A stretch of DNA of 64,000 nt. Source: Lottia gigantea. Taxonomy: Eukaryota > Mollusca > Gastropoda > Lottiidae. The stretch lies in contig NW_008709421.1 of the NCBI RefSeq assembly GCF_000327385.1, positions 1,559,658 through 1,623,657 of the forward strand, given 5' to 3'. Below the pieces are notes generated by a model. That model had not been told where the DNA came from and made no database searches. It worked only from the letters and a program-made list of their open reading frames with translations. Positions 38,271 to 49,096 of this stretch are shown here, one piece after another. The first letter of the stretch is position 1. Each line of letters starts with the position of its first letter. The translations under genes and the position numbers were made by a program.

Positions 38271-38728
38271 GATGAACTTGATTTGAAGTTACGATTAGTC
38301 TGCAATCTCTTTTGATTTGTCTCCAATATAGAATATCTGCTTCAGGTCGTTTGTATCCCAGTTGCATGACATGGACGCTGTTTACCATCTGATTATATTG
38401 CGCATTAAGTGTTATCAGTACTATTTACTGTTTTCATTAATTGCCTGTGTTCCTAGAAAGTACAAGAAGTTAGATAAGTAGTTGTCTTAAAGTAAAAACC
38501 CATAAATTACCTCTTGGTGATATTTGAGTATTACAAACAAATAATATAATAAATCAATAAAAATTATATTTGTTTTGTCCGGAAATATTACTGTTTTAAG
38601 AGAATCTAATAATCTGATCAATGATTTAGTCAAGGGTGTAACTTCTCATGTATATATGAACCGTTTTACGAGCGGGTTCTAAGACAAGCCAATGAAACTT
38701 GAGATTGAAATGTATCTCCTGTTATAAC

Positions 38729-38917
38729 CAGGGGTTCAACTACCATAGGGACTGGTTGTACCAAGTCCACGGGCACCAAAGGGGCACCCCACCCTCAGAA
38801 AAATATTAACAAGCATTCAATTGACATAGAGAGGGGTATCAGAATGCAGGAGAGCACGTTAAAACAGACCAAAGCCTACTTAGTCCACGGGCCCCCACTC
38901 AACTAGTTAAGCCACTG
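38729..38917. mobile_element. hAT-type MITE with 8 bp target-site duplication
   Basis: 189 bp. Ends are inverted repeats CAGGGGTTCAACTA and (reverse) CAGTGGCTTAACTA, bounded by a perfect 8 bp duplication GTTATAAC at 38721-38728 and 38918-38925. CAG.GG termini with an 8 bp duplication define hAT elements. No coding capacity. Interior contains two copies of a GTCCACGGGC motif (38766 and 38884). Confidence 0.85.
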
Positions 38918-38925
38918 GTTATAAC

Positions 38926-41900
38926 TTGGGTAAGGTATATCATTTCCTGGGAGAGTAATCTGATTTTCAACCTTTAACTAGTAGAGTAACAACCGGGGGA
39001 GGTGCCCACTGTTATGTGAGGTATCGTTAAGAATATGATGTATCAGGTGCTGGTATATATAGTTTTAAAGAACCCACAAGTTTCTTTTTGCGTAACGTTG
39101 GTTTCTGACTACACACAAAACAATGTCGGTCTTGTTTATGATTTATCTTTTTCAAAACTGGTAGGTTTGATAAACTGTTTTTTGTCTTTAGCCATTCGGT
39201 AATTTGAATGTTTAGATATAGGAGATTGACGTCAACCTTCGGTCCTTGTTTCACGACTATTATTGAAGTTATTGAACTGCTTTCGTCCATTAACTTTTAG
39301 TTAATCTCCAACCTTGGCAAGGTCCAAAGCTCTGAACTACTTGGACAATTGAGGTTGGTTTGAACTACCAATATGTGTTGTTCAAAAACTTTAATGAAAA
39401 CCCAGGTCGAAATTAGATGAAGGAAGAAGACTAACAAACGTAATTGGGATAATATGTTGGATGTAAGGCCTTACATAGGATACTTTTCGACCTCAACTTT
39501 CAAATATAAGAAAGAGGAACTCATTAAGATAAGTTTTTATCACTGTGTATGTAATATTATATACTATCACATTATTCAGTAATAAGTGAGAGAAAAGGTG
39601 GCCTTCCTAGTGTGATCCGACTTCCCCCATCAACCCCCCTCCCCCAATCCCTTCCACACTCCGCAAATTATTTACCATTGACAATTCGGTGGCCCCTTAC
39701 TCCTCCACCCCCACATTTAATGATGAATAGAAACTCCACCGAACCATGACCAGATATGGATCCGTTACAAGATGATATCGCTCTGTACTTTACATAGATA
39801 GTATCTAAGGCCATTATTTGTTCTGGTCTAATCTATCTGCTTCCTTCAAAAATGAGTTGATTTTAATCGTATGAATTGATGCACTGTAATGACAGAATTT
39901 ATTTTGTTACAAATATTACGTTTTAATAAAACCGTTAAGAATTTGGTATTCCTCGATTAATGTTAACAGAAAATGCATTTGGTTCAATCCCTAGAAAATT
40001 GGCCTCTATAAATTAAATGACAGTACAATTTCGTTTATTTCCAATCAAAATCTAAAACGTAAGGCGAAAATAAGATAATGAGAGTACTAATTTTGTTTGT
40101 AAATGCTAGCCATATATTAATAATGGCGCTTTCGACATTATCTCTAAGTTCAATCAACCATTTCTATTCTTCTATTTTATATGATTATTGGCAGTTCTGA
40201 TTGAGGTCTCTATTTCCAAGACAAGGGTCAGAGGTTATTCTTTTCCTCTCACGATTAAAAATAACATTGAGAAGTGTTTCTGTTTAATAATCGGTAGGTG
40301 GGGCCTATTACATTCAAATGACACGTGCCGGTGACGTTTGGCAGCCATGTTGAATTGCCCAGGTGCACTCAGAATGGCCGCCAGCCAGTAGACCATTCTG
40401 AATGATTTGAGGGCGAACGATTGAGTCATTGAAGCGTGTAAATTAGGGTTATAACCTGAAGGTTGTGCGTTGTGAGTTATAAATGAGAATGTCGTGTTAT
40501 TGATATGTTTTGTGTCTTTATTCCAATACAGATCAATTTTCAACATAACAGTTAAAATGATGTGAAATACTGTTATTTTTCTCTCAGGTTGACAGTTAAC
40601 ATGGAATATAATGCGTTTAATTATGGGGTTCTTCGACTATTTACCATTTCTAATCCTCCAAATTAGACACGTTTTTATTATTCTGATTTTTTCCATTATT
40701 CTATTTCTGTGAAATAGTAATTGTTGACATTCTAATTACGTGCTATTATTCTGACGTTTTATAAAGACAATTAATAATCTTATAGTACTCCACTCAAAAT
40801 CAGCATCATGAACTTTAATTATGAAACTTGCATGGAAATTTCTGTTTCTGAAACATGTATGGAAAATTTTGTTTCTAAGCTTGTAAATCGGACGCTGTTA
40901 AGAGACCAAAAAAGAGTTGGATGTTAAACTACACCTTTAAGAATTTGTCTAATCTCATCTCATCTTTTTTTTCTGTTGTTAGAAGTTGAAAAAGTTAAAG
41001 TTGTTTGAAAGCTATGGACGTAGTCTTTTAAAACTAAACCAACAAGTACACGAAACGTGTTATTTTGTAATATTATGCATAATATATTATCGATACAGTA
41101 GAACCTGTTCGTAGACTAGTTTCTCAGCAACAAACCCTATCAACCTTTTTTCCCACACAGCATCAATTTCCCTGACAGTTTTCATATTAAACTGTAAACT
41201 CTGTTGTATATTATTATATCAAAGACAATAACTAAAAAATGGAAAAAGTATGAATATTAGAATACATCCGATGCGTACATTTTCAATTTTCTATACAATG
41301 CCCCTTTGTAATTCCTGTTAGCTTTAATGAACATATATGATATCAAATATCCTCTCTTATGCACTAACATGGAATCCAAATAGCCCCTTTATCAAATAAG
41401 AGTTGTTTAAGTCAACTTTAAGATTCTGTATGAAGGATGAACCATTAAAGTTAACTTATTGCCTGATAATAATACGGTAAAATTAAGATACTGACACGTG
41501 ACCTAATACGTCATACGAAAGCTACTTCTCACATACTCGTGTCGAACACGCATAGATGCTAAACACAAAGTAAAACCCCTTCACCAAGACACGCTAGCTT
41601 GGCTTAACATGCTATATATTCATCAAAACCCTGTTGTGCTATTTTTATAATTTCATCGAAGCGGATATCATTTTCTGCTTTCAAATTGCCGCAAGAAATG
41701 CACAGAGGAAGGCGACACGTGACGGACATTATCGAACAGTGGCGGGAGGCACGGGATTTCAGCACGTGGATAAGATTATGTTTTCTACTTCAAAGGCTGA
41801 TAACTTACACTTATTTATGTTTTTTAAAACCAGGTGCATGCTTCATTATCAGATTAAAATATCCAACATAATCTCGAAATAATGTCTTCATATTGTTGAT

Positions 41901-41944
41901 TAAACCGCACATATTTTTTTTATATTATTTCTTTCGGAATTTCT
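38926..41944. other. No gene recognised
   Basis: Contains C-rich tracts (39620-39715), the island at 40325-40405 and a small G+C-richer patch (41690-41780) encoding a plus-strand stretch HRGRRHVTDIIEQWREARD, which may be a repeat remnant. Confidence 0.5.
40325..40405. promoter_or_regulatory. Candidate regulatory island with GCCATnTTG / ATGGCCGCC motifs
   Basis: Locally G+C-rich, with GGCAGCCATGTTG and GAATGGCCGCCAG, both close to the YY1-type AANATGGC core found in promoters and 5' UTRs. No exon could be established here. Confidence 0.22.
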
Positions 41945-42770
41945 TACGCCATTTTTTTTTCGATAGGATTCATCTTAGAGTGATAATGAACTATATCACC
42001 ATTTATTGTCTAAATAAATCAAGAATTGTGTTTTTCTAGAGTGTTTACACGTTTTGAAGAACAAGGGCAATAACTCATATTAAATATTTTCGGATTTTAT
42101 ACGCCCACAAATGAGATCTCGTTAGAAAGGTTATTTTTTTAGTTTGCTTTTAGGAACGATAGATGCTACCGTTTTTTGTCAGATCTTGATGAAACGTGGT
42201 ATGAATGTTTTGATGTGATCTCGGTCAAGTGCGAATTTGGTCCATTTTGGATGAATGGTTTGTGAGTTATTGCCTTGACTTAATAAAAAAAAACGTAAAA
42301 TTTGGCTAGTATTTAGGAATGGGGCTACAGTTTTCTTCCTACAGTTCTTGGTGGAACTCTGGTATGCATGTACATATAAATGAATTTTATAATAATATGT
42401 TTATGAGGTATTGCCTTGACGTGTAAAATGTCTTAAAAAGATTAAAGACATGAGAGGACTGTGATGTTGATAATTTTATATATATTGTTATTGCTTTTGA
42501 TTTAAAAAAGACTTCAAGTTTTTGAACTACAAATGCATTATGAAGATCTTCAATATGATCAATTTCGTATTTTTATGATGATCTTTAATATATTTTTAGT
42601 TAATAAAGATTTAGTTATCATTTCTTCCAGCTGCTATTGGGCGTATGTTACCTTGTCTGGCTATCTTTGATTTGTCGGCAGTGTTCTCCCTCTGGTGATA
42701 ATAGACAATTACACAAATATACACAAAGTTTCCTACAAATCCGTCAAGAATTCTGCCTTATATAATGTTG
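41945..42770 (+). mobile_element. Main repeat family, copy 6a, interrupted by copy 6b
   Basis: A single core runs from CGATAGGATTCATCTTAG to TATTTTCGGATTT (41958-42097). It continues after the insertion with CTGGTGATAATAG and AAATCCGTCAAGAATTCTGCC (42690-42760). The two halves join into one normal core, so copy 6b landed inside it. Confidence 0.55.
42098..42665 (-). mobile_element. Main repeat family, copy 6b (nested)
   Basis: Reverse-orientation copy bounded by TATACGCCCACAAATGAG and by CAGCTGCTATTGGGCGTATG followed by CCTTGTCTGGCTATC. Interior carries diverged cores (CTTGATGAAACGTGGTATG, GAGTTATTGCCTTGACTTA). Inverted termini are clear on both sides. Confidence 0.68.
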
Positions 42771-45041
42771 TTTCTTGAAGTACCTGAATTCAGCTCATGT
42801 ATCCGAAATGCGATCATTTTCCCACGGTTAGACATAAGACTTTGATATTTGGATTTGAAAAACACAGTTTAGCGTACCACTTGAAAATAAGACAATGAAC
42901 ACTTACTTTATTGGAAAATAAATTATTTCTTTGTGTTAGAAATCGATAGATTATCAATTAGTATATTTTCCCACAAAAAAATTTCCTTTAAACTGTGTCT
43001 GTGAACGTAAATAGATTTACTTTCTCACTGGTTACTAACACGTACAGCTTGGCATTTAAAGATAATTATGAAGATCTATTCATACTGATATTGATCGAAT
43101 TTTGAAAAGATGTTTCTCAGTTTGATTCTGTTGTCAAATGATGTGTACTGTTGTAACAATATGAATAAAATACGAATTTAATATATAATATATTGTCTAG
43201 TATGTAAAACTGCGTTCAACTGAATCCGAGTTGAAATACTTACCATTCTTTATCGACTTTTTCCAAACTTAAACCTCTTCAGAAACAGTGCTACATATAA
43301 GTCTGAATCTATAGTCCCTCTGTATTTGATAATACGTGTGTATTATTATGAATCATTTCAAAAGTGTCTATTACATTTACTAAACGAACTCTTAAAGCGA
43401 TGTAGTCGTAAAGTTGACCTATAAGAATTAAAGTCCGATGCCCGATGAACTTTTTAGTAAAGTTTTGTCAGTTTCCGCACATTATCATATTAACGTTATT
43501 GGCCAGTATAACTGTCAGAATGTAGTTGGAATGCAAAGGACGAGAATCTTTCACTCACCACATCACAATGTTTAATCAAGAAATTCAACCATCTATATCT
43601 TTTTTCCAGAAATCTCATTATGGCACGTGAAAGTCTGACCAATGCTTGGTTTCTGGTCAAAAACTTATTATCTGAATGACCATGAAACTTTTGATTTGAC
43701 ATCCGCCTGTAGGTCTACCGGAAATTAATATATTTAAAATTTGTTAAGAACTGCAGATACTCGAGCATTAAGGAGCAAATGTGAACAGACAGACGACATG
43801 GCTCCGATAATATACGCCCAAATATAGAGATCGTTGTTCATCGCAAGGCTAAAGCAGCAGCTATATGGTTATCATGAAAATTTTAATTTCGGGGAATGGG
43901 AGGTTTAAATCTCCGAAAAGTAAACAGGGGCCTCGCCCACAGCAACCTTTCAGACGAGCAGACAGCTGTGTGACAGGCTTTGGATTCATATTACTATATT
44001 GGATTTTATAATTCAACCCAAACAAAATTATACATGTATATGACATACTGATATACTGCAATTCTGGAAAGTAAGTAGTTGGACAGTAAACTATAATGTA
44101 AGGTCTATGTTATAAAGTGCTTTATAGAACAATATTGTTTCCTCAATCTCTTTGTATGTCTGATTCATCTTGTCAAATGAAGAATTTCCAATTTGTCATG
44201 TTAAACTTTCATTAATCCAAAAAATTATCATTACAGTTGCAAATCCGTATTTGACTCGAATGTTTTGATCATTCAAGCCACGCGCATCCTTTCAGAAGTC
44301 AGCTTTGTTGAACTTTGGTTTAGAGTGCTGAAAACTTTTAATATTCCGCTGACGAAAATACATTAAATTTCACTATAACTTGGTTATTGGCAATTGTTTC
44401 ATTGTTAGATCACGCATTTCTTTTTCAATCAAGAGCTCTCTTTTACCTAACACAATGCTTAAACTTCATTTCGTTTGTCAATTTTCAATATGGTCGTCAT
44501 TCCGGCACACGACCTGTAGCAGCCGACATAATCGCTTTATCGATTGTCTCTTTACCACGTGTTTGCACAAAGATGTGATGTTTCGCTTAAAAGACTTTAT
44601 GTTATATTTCCATCAATCGTACTTAGTTGTTCTCTTCAAATTGTTTGTTATTCACGTTTTATAAAAGCCAAAATAATATTTAGACACGACGGGGTTTCGA
44701 TCTTTGGTGGAAACAAGAAATTTCTCATGGGACATTCTTTGACTAATGAATGGTGCATAAAGAATTAATTTATAATAAAAGTGTGGCACTGGGAAGGTAA
44801 AATAAAATATATGGCATAGAATACTAGGGTTTTTTCATTATTGGTGTAATGGATAGTCAACTTTCAAAATGAAACCTGAACCCCAGGAATAACATCCTTA
44901 GAAAAACAGATTTGATAAATCCCTTTTTTTTTTTTTTAATAAATCCGGCTTTTGGCATTTCGATGCGATCTGGAATAAGTTTAATGCTGCAGCGTTGAAT
45001 AAGAAGAGGTAGATGTCAGACATATTTGCATCGATATACAC
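42771..45041. other. No gene recognised
   Basis: A less A+T-rich patch at 44270-44580 may be conserved non-coding sequence. 43861-44061 minus has an odd Cys/Gly/Pro-containing frame (LKGCCGRGPCLLFGDLNLPF) without a known match. Confidence 0.45.
43770..43825 (+). mobile_element. Main repeat family, right-end relic
   Basis: GAACAGACAGACGACATGG followed by CGATAATATACGCCCA. Only the terminal part is recognisable. Confidence 0.4.
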
Positions 45042-45570
45042 GATAGCTTGCCGGGCAAGGTAATGTGCGTCTACTGGCAGCTATAGTTAAATCAAAACAA
45101 GTATTATCAAAATTCATTAAGAATCGCACCTTCCAGACTTGACATACCTTTCATCAAGAACCGTTACTTCTAGACCTTTCATACCCTTTCACCGTACCTT
45201 CTAGACCTAGTGTGTTTACGAGCTGAAAAGTGAACGCTTATAATTTTTCAATTTTAAGTATCGTATAAATCCATCAAGAATTGTTACTTCTAGAGTGTTT
45301 ACAGACAAGTTTCTAAGAGTTTAGTTGACGTTTTGTTAAGATCAAGGGCATTAAAAAACGTTCAGTAAATATTTCGAATATCAAACTAAATTAGTACAAA
45401 AATACATAAAGCATACTTAGTTCCATCAATATCGTTTGAACTGGAGCAAGCCAATTTTGATGTATTTAAGCCAAGTCAAGAGAAATAAATAAAAAAACAA
45501 CTGTTATCGAGAAAATAGAAAATCGTAAACCAAAATCTCACAAAGTACCAAGTTTCATCGTATAAAAGTA
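45042..45570 (+). mobile_element. Main repeat family, copy 7
   Basis: Well-kept left end GATAGCTTGCCGGGCAAGG with CTACTGGCAGC, then degraded cores (ATCAAGAATTGTTACTTC, TAGAGTGTTTACAG). The right end is weak (TTTCATCGTATAAA). Confidence 0.6.
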
Positions 45571-46048
45571 GTCTATTATACATAGCTGATACATGTTGCA
45601 AATGATGAAACATCTTAGGGCCTACGAGTAAAATTACAATTTACAGGACATTTTTACGAGGATAGCCAATCATAGCTAGGATCGATGAAAATGCTGCATC
45701 ATAGATTAATCAAATCAAATATAAATGGTTGAAATATCGTAAAACATGCAAATATTAATTAGAATACATTGTTCACAAATAATCTCCTCTTCTCTTTGAT
45801 ATAGGACATGCTAAATTGAATGCGAAATGAATACAAAGGGAAACAACCCTAAAATCAGCTTGGCCCAACTCCAGAACACAATAAAATTGCACATAGCTAC
45901 TTTTTGATGACCCCTCCCCTACATAGTCTATGCTATATCTTGATGTGGTGGTTGGACCGATGGATGTCCACATATTCATGCTGGCGTTTTAAAAGCTTCA
46001 AATTTGACTTGTTCATGCACTACAGATCGTTGCTTGATGGTACATATA
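45571..46048. other. No gene recognised
   Basis: 45770-46000 is somewhat G+C-richer, with a minus-strand frame reading SIDYVGEGSSKSSYVQF that I cannot assign. Possibly an old repeat. Confidence 0.4.
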
Positions 46049-46050
46049 TA

Positions 46051-47231
46051 AACTGACAGGCAAAAGGAAGTTTTCACTTTAAAAATCGTTGTATAAAAAG
46101 CAAAAAAGCTGGTACAGGTTTGAACCCCAGCAGCAAACATTTGCCTTAATGCAACGTTATCATGACCAAAATGCAGATTATCGAACGCAACTCTCCAAAT
46201 CGTGCATGCATAAAACCGTGCAAAACGCGATTTTGCGACATTGGTTCAAATGCACGTGCACGATTTCGGTATAAATACAGAACAGGCATTCAGTAAGGGA
46301 AAAACCACCAAAAGTATGCCAAGACTTGCGCAAGCGCAACGAGATATAGCGAGCGGTATGGCCAATATGAGGCCTTCTCAACGACAGAAAGCTAGAACCT
46401 TCAACTGCTCCCAGACCACCATCAGCAATTTGATAATCCGGCTCCAACAGACAGGACAGATCCAAGACTGACAAAGATCTGAAGACCGTGGGTGACACCA
46501 CCGGCCAACGACCGCTACATCCGGAGGATTCATCTTCGAAACAGATGGATGACGGCGGCGTCGACGGCAGCAACAACACTAGGTCATGTCATCAGCAGCC
46601 GAACAGTCCTTCGAAGACTTCGTTCAGTTGGTATACGAGCCTTCCGAGGAATGGCGTTGACCCGTCTACATCGTCAACGCAGACTACAATGGGCACGAAC
46701 TGTATGCCGGTGGCAGCGACGTGACTGGGCGAGGGTGCTCATTACAGATGAAAGTCGGTTCTGTCTGTTCAGGAACGATGGCAGGGTTCGAGTTTTTCGA
46801 CGAAGGGGAGAGCGACTGGCGCCAAACTGCATCGCAGAAGTTCACGCGTTTGGAGGTGGAGGCGTCATGGTATGGGGTGGAACAGGATTAACGTTATCCG
46901 CCGCCTGACGACGTCAATGAGGAGGCTTGTGTTTGCGTGCCAAGGGTGGCCAAACTCGTTATTGATGACGTTTTGCCTGACTACTGTCATGGAATAATCT
47001 CTTTATGCACTTTTACAATGAACTTTGGTTTGTGTGATTTTTAATTTTGACCCCTTGACTCTTCCTTTGTGTATTGCGGAGAATTGAATATCGGTATTAC
47101 AATGCATTTTCATTATAATTCAAGGAAATTGATTTCTGTTTATAAATCAATCATCATATATCTCACATTTGCCTTTGTCTTTGGTGTGTGGCCAAATGAA
47201 GTCGGTGAAATCTTTCTTTTGCCTGTCAGTT
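46051..47231 (+). mobile_element. Tc1-like DNA transposon, internally deleted
   Basis: 1,181 bp element with ~28 bp terminal inverted repeats beginning AACTGACAGGCAAAAG. Each end is flanked by TA (46049-46050 and 47232-47233), the Tc1/mariner target-site duplication. Inside are transposase pieces on the plus strand with clearly higher G+C than the surroundings. Both ends intact with a damaged interior means it could move only with enzyme supplied elsewhere. Confidence 0.9.
46316..46908 (+). pseudogene. Tc1-like transposase pseudogene
   Basis: First frame (from the Met at 46316, open to 46471): MPRLAQAQRDIASGM, then the paired HTH segment RKARTFNCSQTTISN-like and LIIRLQQTGQIQD. A frameshift near 46465-46490 moves the reading to the frame 46492-46908: VTPPANDRYIRRIHLRNRW, a second HTH, HRQRRLQWARTVCRWQRRDW, VLITDESRF (first catalytic Asp), GRVRVFRRRGERLA and GGGGVMVWGGTG. 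After WGG the frame jumps straight to the C-terminal signature TSMRRLVFACQGW, so roughly 100 residues with the second Asp and final Asp/Glu of the DDE triad are missing. Non-functional. Confidence 0.88.
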
Positions 47232-47254
47232 TATTATCCGATTTGGATATATCT

Positions 47255-47345
47255 GAATATTGATTACATTTTGATGAAATTGACGAGATATTTCGACAAA
47301 CAGTTTGTAAGTTATTGCCCTTGACTTAGTAAAGCAAAAAATAGT
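47255..47345 (+). mobile_element. Main repeat family, core relic beside the Tc1-like element
   Basis: GTTTGTAAGTTATTGCCCTTG and ACTTAGTAAAGC match the diverged core type. It abuts the right end of the Tc1-like element. Confidence 0.35.
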
Positions 47346-47702
47346 TGATTTTAGTGGTATGGACACTTTTACAGTTTCCTTTTGCTTGGCAATCTCAGAT
47401 TGGATAATTATTGAAATCAAAAACAACATTATTTTAATAATCATATATTTAAAAAAAACTCAATATAAATGTCAATAGAAATGGTCTGAAAGAAAAGACA
47501 ATTAGTAGTCATAAAGAAACCTGGGGATTATTTAAAAACAATTCAAATACAAAAATTATAACAATTAGAAATAATTAATATGAAAAGGAGATTTTTAGAA
47601 TATTTTAATATTTCACTAGTCCATGAAGATACCTTCTTGATATCAGTTTGAAGAAATTAAAATTTTAGATTGAAAAGAGGAAATTTCAGAGAAATTACTA
47701 TT

Positions 47703-47850
47703 AAATTATATCACAAATTCCCAAAAAGGGAAAACCAATTAAAACTATATTATTGTCCTGTTATTTGACGTTTCAGCTTACTGCCTTCTTCAGAAACACA
47801 AGAAGGCAGTAAGCCAAAACAAAGTCAAATAACAGGACAATAATATAGTT
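47703..47850. mobile_element. Hairpin repeat with 12 bp flanking duplication
   Basis: A near-perfect hairpin occupies 47743-47850: arms of ~50 bp (AACTATATTATTGTCCTG... ) separated by ~9 bases. With the adjoining 40 bp it is bounded by a perfect 12 bp direct repeat GAAATTACTATT at 47691-47702 and 47851-47862. On the minus strand the loop-distal part reads CTGAAGAAGGC-N-GCTGAAACGTC, resembling a hammerhead-type core (CTGANGA...GAAA). A 12 bp duplication suggests retrotransposition rather than a cut-and-paste MITE. Confidence 0.62.
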
Positions 47851-48007
47851 GAAATTACTATTTTATGATTTTTGATAGACAGAAAGCATCAAGAGCCAAG
47901 TTAAAGGCCATTCATTCATCAAAGACCACAGCAAAGATTGGATGTTAACTCTAGTTTCTATCCTTCCTATTTATGTCGATTAAGAGAAGCACAACAGAGA
48001 TGACAAA

Positions 48008-49096
48008 GATAATATACGCCCACTGGCAGCTTTGATTTTAAATAAAAATATTTAGCAGTAATGTAACAATCACCAGTATGAAATATTCAACCTTCAGTCA
48101 TACACTTCTTTTGAACTCTTTAGGGTGATACTGAATAATATTGAGTATGAGTTATTGCCCTAGTTCTTGAAAACGTGTTCAATCTTTAGCTCGTGAAAAC
48201 TCAAGAAGACAAATATTCAATCTTCAGCACGGTACTGAATAATAAAACCAAGTTTTGTCAAAATCCGGCAAGAATCATGCCTTCAAGAGTTCTACGAGCT
48301 ACAAATTGAACGAGTTTTCAAGAACAAGGGTAATAACTCATACTAAATATTTTTCGATTTTTCTGATTTTCAATAGGCTTTATTCTCTGGTGATAACACA
48401 CACTCAAGCCAAGTTTCATTAAAATCTGTCAAGAATTGTGCCTTCTAGATTGTTTACAAGCTAAAAATTGAACGCTTTTTCAAGAAGGGCAATAACTCAT
48501 ACTCAATATTTTTCGATTCTTCTGATTTTCAATAGGGTTCATTCTTGGGTGATTACGAACACTCACACCAAGTTTTGCCAAAAGCGGTCAAGAATTGTCC
48601 CTTCTAGAGTGTTTACTAGCTAAAGTTTGAACGTGTTTTCAAAAACAAGGGCAATAACTCATACTAAATATTATTCGATTTTTCTGATTTTCAATAGGGT
48701 TTATCCATTAAACACTCACACCAAGTTTTGTCAGAATCCACCAAGAACTGTGCCTTCTAGAGTGTTTACGAACTAAAAATTGAACGCGTTTTCAAGAACA
48801 AGGTCAATAACTAATACTAAACATTTTTCAATTTTTCTGATTTTCGATAGGGTTTATATTTGAGTGTTTACGAGCGTTTCAAGAACAAAGGCAATAACTC
48901 ATACTAAATATTTTTCGATTTTTCTGATTTACAATAGGGTTCATCCTTGGGTGATTACCAACAACCATACCAAGTTTCGTCGAAATCAGTCAAGAATTGT
49001 GCCTTGTAGAGTGTTTACGAGAAATTGTGGATGGACGGATGGACGGACGGACATTGAAGACGGCAATATACTCCTCCCATTTCATGAGGGCGTATA
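48008..49096 (+). mobile_element. Main repeat family, longest copy 8
   Basis: Left end GATAATATACGCCCACTGG; right end CATTTCATGAGGGCGTATA. In between lie about five core units, with the CAAGAATTGTGCC landmark recurring at 48269, 48430, 48589, 48742 and 48991 (spacing mostly 153-161 bp), then (GGAC)n-type microsatellite GGATGGACGGACGGACA. Best reference copy in the window. Confidence 0.88.

Noticed and set aside
41686-41871. Possible exon HRGRRHVTDIIEQWREARD
   Set aside because: No convincing acceptor/donor pair and no domain match; more likely a repeat remnant.
46115-46130. tRNA B-box-like GGTTTGAACCCC
   Set aside because: No A-box or cloverleaf around it and it lies inside the Tc1-like element.
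46178-46579. 133-codon frame antisense to the Tc1-like transposase
   Set aside because: Shadow of the transposase codons; the sense strand carries the recognisable protein.
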